Positions 59,630-64,000 of a stretch of 64,000 nt of DNA are shown one piece after another. A model generated the notes under the pieces. It was not told where the DNA came from. It saw nothing but the letters and a program-made list of their open reading frames with translations, and made no database searches. Source of the stretch: Strongylocentrotus droebachiensis (taxonomy: Eukaryota; Echinodermata; Echinoidea; Camarodonta; Strongylocentrotidae). Position 1 is the first letter of the stretch; each line of letters starts with the position of its first letter. The position numbers were made by a program, and so were the translations under genes. The DNA is taken from the NCBI GenBank assembly GCA_035222895.1, contig JAVYIG010006817.1, positions 47,373 through 111,372 on the forward strand, given 5' to 3'.

Positions 59630-59935
59630 TGTTACCTGCGTTAATTTCAAACCTGTGAAAGCAATCAAATTCAAACCCTAACCCTAACCCTAACCCTAAC
59701 CCTAACCCTATCCTAACCCTGTGATATTACCTGCGTTAATTTCAAACCTGCGAAAGCAATACAGATTCTAACCCTTACCCCAACCCTAACCCTAACCCTA
59801 CCCTAACCCTGATTATTACCTGCGTTCATTTCAAACATGCGAAAGCAATCAAATTTTAACCCCAACCCTAACCCTACCCTAACACTGAGTTATTACATGC
59901 TTTCATTTCAAACCTGCGAAGGCAATACAATCATA
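59630..59935. repeat. Minisatellite containing telomere-like (CCCTAA)n
   Basis: Four units of roughly 75-95 bp. Each starts TTACCTGCGTTAATTTCAAA or a close variant (59632, 59727, 59816, 59893) and continues with TGCGAAAGCAAT. In the first three an ACCCTAACCCTAACCC run follows. The hexamer is the animal telomere repeat, here interstitial and intronic. Confidence 0.92.
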
Positions 59936-60487
59936 TACTCCAGTCATTCAACGCAGTATGTGCCATCTTGCCTTTACTTGTTGGTAATATATAAATCTTA
60001 CATGGCGCCTGTCATATCGCTCCACCGAGGGTACTGAGAGACTTTTAGAGGAAAAATTTTGGAGTAGATCAAAATTTGTATAAACTGTTTGAAAATAGAG
60101 GAATATAGTTTTAACTTTTTTTTGCATAATCATGGCACTTTCTTTATCGCGATGAGTTGATGGATGCACAAAAAGATAAAGCATCGAGAAATATTTTTGT
60201 TCGAATTTGACTGAATTATGGATAGAATACTGCAACATCGCTTTTTATTAATTGTCATTAAATTTAAATGTGGATCTAGGCGTTGTGAAGGATTTTTGTT
60301 AAATCCCAGAAATTATTTTCCCCGGAATACATGTAATTTATGGTATCATTTTTCCTGAGAGATCATTTTGGTTTCTAAATGGGGATGCCTAAGCTCTTGA
60401 ATTTAAGACGAAAATAATCGTTGCAAAATACAATGTAGTACAAAGATTACACTGATACGTTGCCTTTCTCTCTTTTTTTTCCCCCAG

Positions 60488-60568
60488 CAACTTAAGTGGT
60501 CCTTACAGAGATACATTGATTCCGTTCCAGCTAGTGAACTTATAAATCTTCTGAGTCAACTCTTACAG
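60488..60568 (+). CDS. GnRH-type neuropeptide precursor, coding exon 2
   Basis: An 81-nt phase 0-0 exon between a strong polypyrimidine acceptor (TTTTTTCCCCCAG, ending 60487) and the donor ACAG|GTCAGT. It encodes 27 residues, QLKWSLQRYIDSVPASELIN then LLSQLLQ, predicted to be an amphipathic helix in the associated-peptide part of the precursor. Lengths, phases and splice signals fit, but the sequence itself has no family motif. Confidence 0.75.
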
Positions 60569-61894
60569 GTCAGTATAACCCAATAAAATTCATTCAACAT
60601 CTTTTTATTTTCATCCAGTCAGTTTTCCCCTCTATTTATAGGATTCAAACTATCAACCATATAAGAACACAATCGCAAAAGACTTTTTAAAAATTAAGCA
60701 AAGACAATTTCAATAGCCATGCTTGTCATCTATTGAAATGTGCGAACACGACAATGATGTATTTACATAATCCAAAGAAGTTAGTCATGTAAGTGTTTAG
60801 ATACCTCGACAACAAAACTAAAATGAACATAAATAAAGGAATTGTCAAAAGTGTGACATCTGCTCTTTACGAGGAGGCGAGATGGCTCAGTGGGAGAGCA
60901 GCGATTTCGTAACTAGGAGAACCCGAATTCGAAACTAAGTGGATTCGCTAGTGCACTTCGATAAGGCATTAATCCTGCTTACCAAGTCCCTCGGAGAGGA
61001 CGTATACTGCTGTCTGCCCCCGTGTTGCTCATTAACAAACATACGCATGCTTCCTTAGCATCCAGGTGTAATAAACCATCAAAACTAATCAAACCAAACA
61101 CGTTTTTCGTGGGTTATCCTGTTCAAGCTGACCTAATTTTGATCTGGTATTCTTTTATATTGTTGTATGTTGGAAGCTTGGCGAATAAAATCAATTAATC
61201 AATTAAAATGGCGTTGGATATTTTCCTATCTCTCTTTAATCTATAAATTGGCAACACTTGATCCTAGTCTATCCTCAAACATGTCGCGGCAAATCCAAGC
61301 TTATTTTTTCGCGGGTGTTGGACTAATACTCATCATCAACGTCTATATAGCCTCACATTGAACCTATTATTAAAAGGGCGTCTGATTAATTATGCATATT
61401 CGTAAGTCAGTTAGACTTAGAGATTAGAATTAGATTGAAGATGTCGATGGCTTAAGGACAGGGGGCACACGAGACATATACCACTGAGTCGAAAAGCAAA
61501 TAAGAAAAGGAAGTTAGAGAAAGAGAGAAAAAATATACGTTATATTACGGGTTTTACGGGCACCTCCGCCCTCACCTGCCCCCACTCCCCTTAGAAATCG
61601 CTGTTTCTGGTTTCTTTAATCAATTAAGCCATTACCTTCATTTCGTGATATAGTAGAATACAATAATCTAGTAGTTTTCGTTTCGTGGTAGGAGAGCCTT
61701 AAACTAATGAAATAAAAATGCATTTAAAATGAAATCCAACTACCGGTAGAGATTTAACGTTATCTCCTGTATCCTCTGGATGATAATTATTAATATCTTT
61801 ATCTGGTTTTGTTGATTACGGCTTGTCTGTTGAGTTTTAGTTTGAAATTGAGGCTTTTAGATTTGGTAACAGTTTTATCTTCTTCATCTCTTAG
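60569..61894 (+). other. GnRH-type gene intron (1,326 bp)
   Basis: Contains a tRNA-derived SINE at 60871-61205. The length assumes the terminal exon at 61895 is correct. Confidence 0.5.
60871..61205 (+). mobile_element. tRNA-derived SINE
   Basis: Head GAGGCGAGATGGCTCAGTGG (A box TGGCTCAGTGG) with CCCGAATTCGAAAC (B box) at 60922-60935. A body and an AATCAATTAATCAATTAAAA tail follow. The preserved A box makes the tRNA origin clear. A different family from the SINEs at 22 and 59 kb. Confidence 0.82.
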
Positions 61895-61963
61895 GCTAAA
61901 GAGGTTGTCAGCACTCATGTAAATATGACAAAATTATCTAAAAACATGTCAATAAAGCTTTAA
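61895..61963 (+). CDS. GnRH-type neuropeptide precursor, candidate terminal exon
   Basis: A good acceptor (ATCTTCTTCATCTCTTAG, ending 61894) opens a frame in phase 0: AKEVVSTHVNMTKLSKNMSI, then KL and TAA at 61961-61963. The resulting precursor is 111 aa, the normal size for this family. AATAAA at 61951-61956 lies inside the last codons and could be the poly(A) signal, which would make the transcript end unusually close to the stop. No conserved motif supports the exon, so a different terminal exon further downstream is possible. Confidence 0.5.
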   Translation, partial: AKEVVSTHVNMTKLSKNMSIKL

Positions 61964-63400
61964 GTAGATCATATGTAGACGTAATTAGTTAAACTGCATT
62001 ATATACTGTTGAAATGGTAATATAAAACAACAAAAATAGATAGACAAATACAAAGTAGATGTGGTTCGTCAAAAAATATATAACGTATATAAGCCTGACG
62101 TCCGTATATTTCAATTCCTCTATAAAAAAAAATGCATGATCTTTTTTATCATGATAATACAGACAGAGGGTTAGTGGAAATATGTGTGATTCTTTGAAGT
62201 GCATTTGCTACATCGCAAATGTAAATTTATTCTGTAATTGTGCTCACCCCTCACATAAATAAACAGATACTGAATAAAAGAAACACTTTCTTAGTTACTT
62301 CTGTGATTTATACTGACAGCTGAAACACTTTAGTTTGTATCATACAATGACATGTCGGGACGGGAGTCAATTGATTGATATTAAATTTGTAAATCAAACG
62401 AATTTGGTTTATACTTTTATTGCAACAACAAAAATACTTGATATTCTTTTTACCTTTATCGGCAAATAAATAAACTGAGGGCGATTCGTTCGTTGCTTGT
62501 CGGCAGATTGTGATATCTTTGACGTTGTATTCTATTTTTTTTCTACATTCAATTTCGACAGCGGCATGGGGTTTAGTGGTTATCTCAAGAGTAGAATTTA
62601 CATAAAGACATATTTGAATTGAGTCACATTACCAAAGGTTGGCCTGTTATTACCATTGAGTACTTTCTATCCATTACAATGATCGAAATCAAGCGAAAAA
62701 ATGCAGAAGATTATCGTTTAGTCTTTTAAAAGATAACTTGAGTAATATGACAAAGTTACAAACAACTAACCCTCATTTATTCTTGTCATGATTTCTTCAA
62801 TGTATCAAGAATACATTTTTTGTTTTTCGTGAAAGAATTGCAAACAAATCAAAGCGTAATCGAAGTATATTTAAAGCAAATCCTCTTCCGAATATCAATA
62901 GTCACGCTGCGATGCCTCCACAATGTACACCGCAACAAATCTGTACCGTAGACGGTCGGTCCGGGACATCAAAACGTACGTTGAGAGCCAGTAGGACGTT
63001 AGCTTATAAACCTTTACACAGAGTTAATGTCTTTCTTGTTCTCATGAATAAATCCCGAAGTATTAAACAGGTAAAGACGGAGATTATAAGATGATATTTC
63101 GATAATGAAAGATACCGACAGAACCATATGTGATTGCAGTGATTGTCTGGAAGTTGTATAATATCAAGGCTGTCGGCTTCCTTTGAGATAAACAAATTTA
63201 AATTGTCAGCTAAATGACCCAATAATAAGCCAGATTATTTTTTATCACCTTACCTCATTTCAAAGAAGACGATTACAAACGTCCTCACTCGATTCGTTTC
63301 ATAATGTATATTTATATTAGATACCATTATATTTTCTACATGAAAATTCATTGGTTCAAATTATAAGTTCAATGCCAAATTTAGTCATAACGTGACATTT
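61964..63400. other. Unassigned DNA
   Basis: Possible 3' flank of the neuropeptide gene. The 60-codon frame at 62912-63094 has no recognisable domain. Confidence 0.4.
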
Positions 63401-63419
63401 CAAAAAGTCTACAAAGCGG

Positions 63420-64000
63420 AGAGTCCATAAAACCGACGAAACTAAGAAATACATGAGAACATAAAGAAAAGGAGAAAGTTTCATAAGGTCCCCGAGACCG
63501 ACAACCTACGAAACCGACAAGACAAAAAAAAATACATAAGGAAAGAAAGAAAGAATAATCTATAGTGGGCTGTTGGTCTTAAAGGTATAAACCAGTTTTG
63601 GAAACGCCCCGCCCCCTCTCAACAAATGAAATGGAAGCTCTTATTACCAATCATGTGAAAGAATATGTTTTTACTAATACGTAATGACAAGGGTGTCGAT
63701 TTGTATCCGTGGTTAGGGGGGGGGGGGGATGATAGGTGACAAAATATTTTCGGCAATGGATCAAAGCAACCAAGAGGTAGAAGCATGTGGCATGTTGCAC
63801 CCCCTCCCCCGCGGAGCGCGGAAGCTTTGACGTTTCATTACATTATTAGAGAAAGAAGACGATTCGTTGGACCGTTCTCGACTCTTAATCCTTAATGTTT
63901 GAATCAAGTTCCCCGCCCTCCTGCGCGAAGCGCGGAAGCTTTGACGTTTCATTAGATTATTAAAGAAAGAAGATGGTTCGATGTACCATTCTCGACTCTT
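63420..64000 (-). mobile_element. Partial second copy of the GCGCGAAGCGCG repeat element (inverted)
   Basis: From about 63795, units with GCGCGGAAGCTTTGACGTTT, GAGAAAGAAGACGATTCGTT and TTCTCGACTCTT are the reverse complement of the minisatellite units at 34685-36135. Two units are present before the window ends. Upstream, ACCGACAA-type words at 63430-63540 resemble the inner right arm (36800-36900) of the 3.1-kb hAT-like element, as expected for a reversed copy. Its CAGGGGCG terminus was not found, so the boundary is approximate. Confidence 0.65.

Larger units (their letters stand above)
59232..60487 (+). other. GnRH-type gene intron (1,256 bp)
   Basis: GT-AG intron in phase 0. It opens with ATG/ATA trinucleotide repeats (59258-59372), then holds a SINE (59443-59580) and a telomere-like minisatellite (59630-59935). 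Confidence 0.8.

Noticed and set aside
59680..59880. True chromosome end
   Set aside because: The CCCTAA runs are short, separated by unique-type sequence and lie within an intron with 4 kb of ordinary DNA beyond.
60871..60940. Functional tRNA gene
   Set aside because: A and B boxes are present but the cloverleaf cannot be completed and a SINE body and tail follow.

Overview
This is animal nuclear DNA, most likely from an echinoderm. The genes are split by GT-AG introns. The sequence is AT-rich and full of CT/GA, GT and trinucleotide microsatellites, long G/C homopolymers, tRNA-derived SINEs, non-LTR retrotransposon pieces and many non-autonomous DNA transposons. The best taxonomic clue is a neuropeptide precursor near 59-62 kb. 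Its predicted peptide, QIHHRFNCWRPG plus an amide-donor Gly and KKR, closely resembles sea-urchin GnRH-type peptide. A tyrosine-recombinase retrotransposon of a kind common in sea urchins fits the same origin.

Only two host protein genes can be supported. (1) A complete three-exon calcineurin-like metallophosphoesterase of 311 aa lies on the minus strand at 23498-19362. (2) A GnRH-type neuropeptide precursor, 111 aa as modelled, lies on the plus strand with coding exons at 59046-59231, 60488-60568 and, less certainly, 61895-61963. It has a spliced 5' leader, and a GC-rich block at about 46.47-46.73 kb ending in a perfect splice donor could be its first exon.

Layout: 1-6.1 kb, microsatellites and unassigned DNA. 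6.1-6.6 kb, a nested giant palindrome. 8.0-8.65 kb, a MITE with perfect 47-bp inverted termini. 9-19 kb, mostly unassigned DNA with simple repeats. 19.4-23.5 kb, the metallophosphoesterase gene, with a 155-bp tandem array in intron 1. 25.2-31.1 kb, a 5'-truncated Ngaro/DIRS-like retrotransposon whose RT-RNase H-tyrosine recombinase frame is intact, followed by two identical 693-bp direct repeats. 33.4-37.2 kb, a minus-strand LINE split by a 3.1-kb non-autonomous hAT-like element. That element has 8-bp target duplications, carries a two-level minisatellite, and is itself hit by a 423-bp hAT-like element with its own 8-bp duplication. 37-46 kb, repeats, SINEs and a small transposon holding a zinc-finger relic. 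46.5-62 kb, the probable neuropeptide gene territory, with LINE, SINE and MITE insertions and an intronic minisatellite of telomere-like repeats. 63.4-64 kb, the start of a second, inverted copy of the minisatellite-bearing repeat, running off the window.

The two genes show no functional link. Most of the window is a record of successive transposon insertions, several of which can be ordered in time from nesting and target-site duplications. All comparisons are by eye; no database search was possible.
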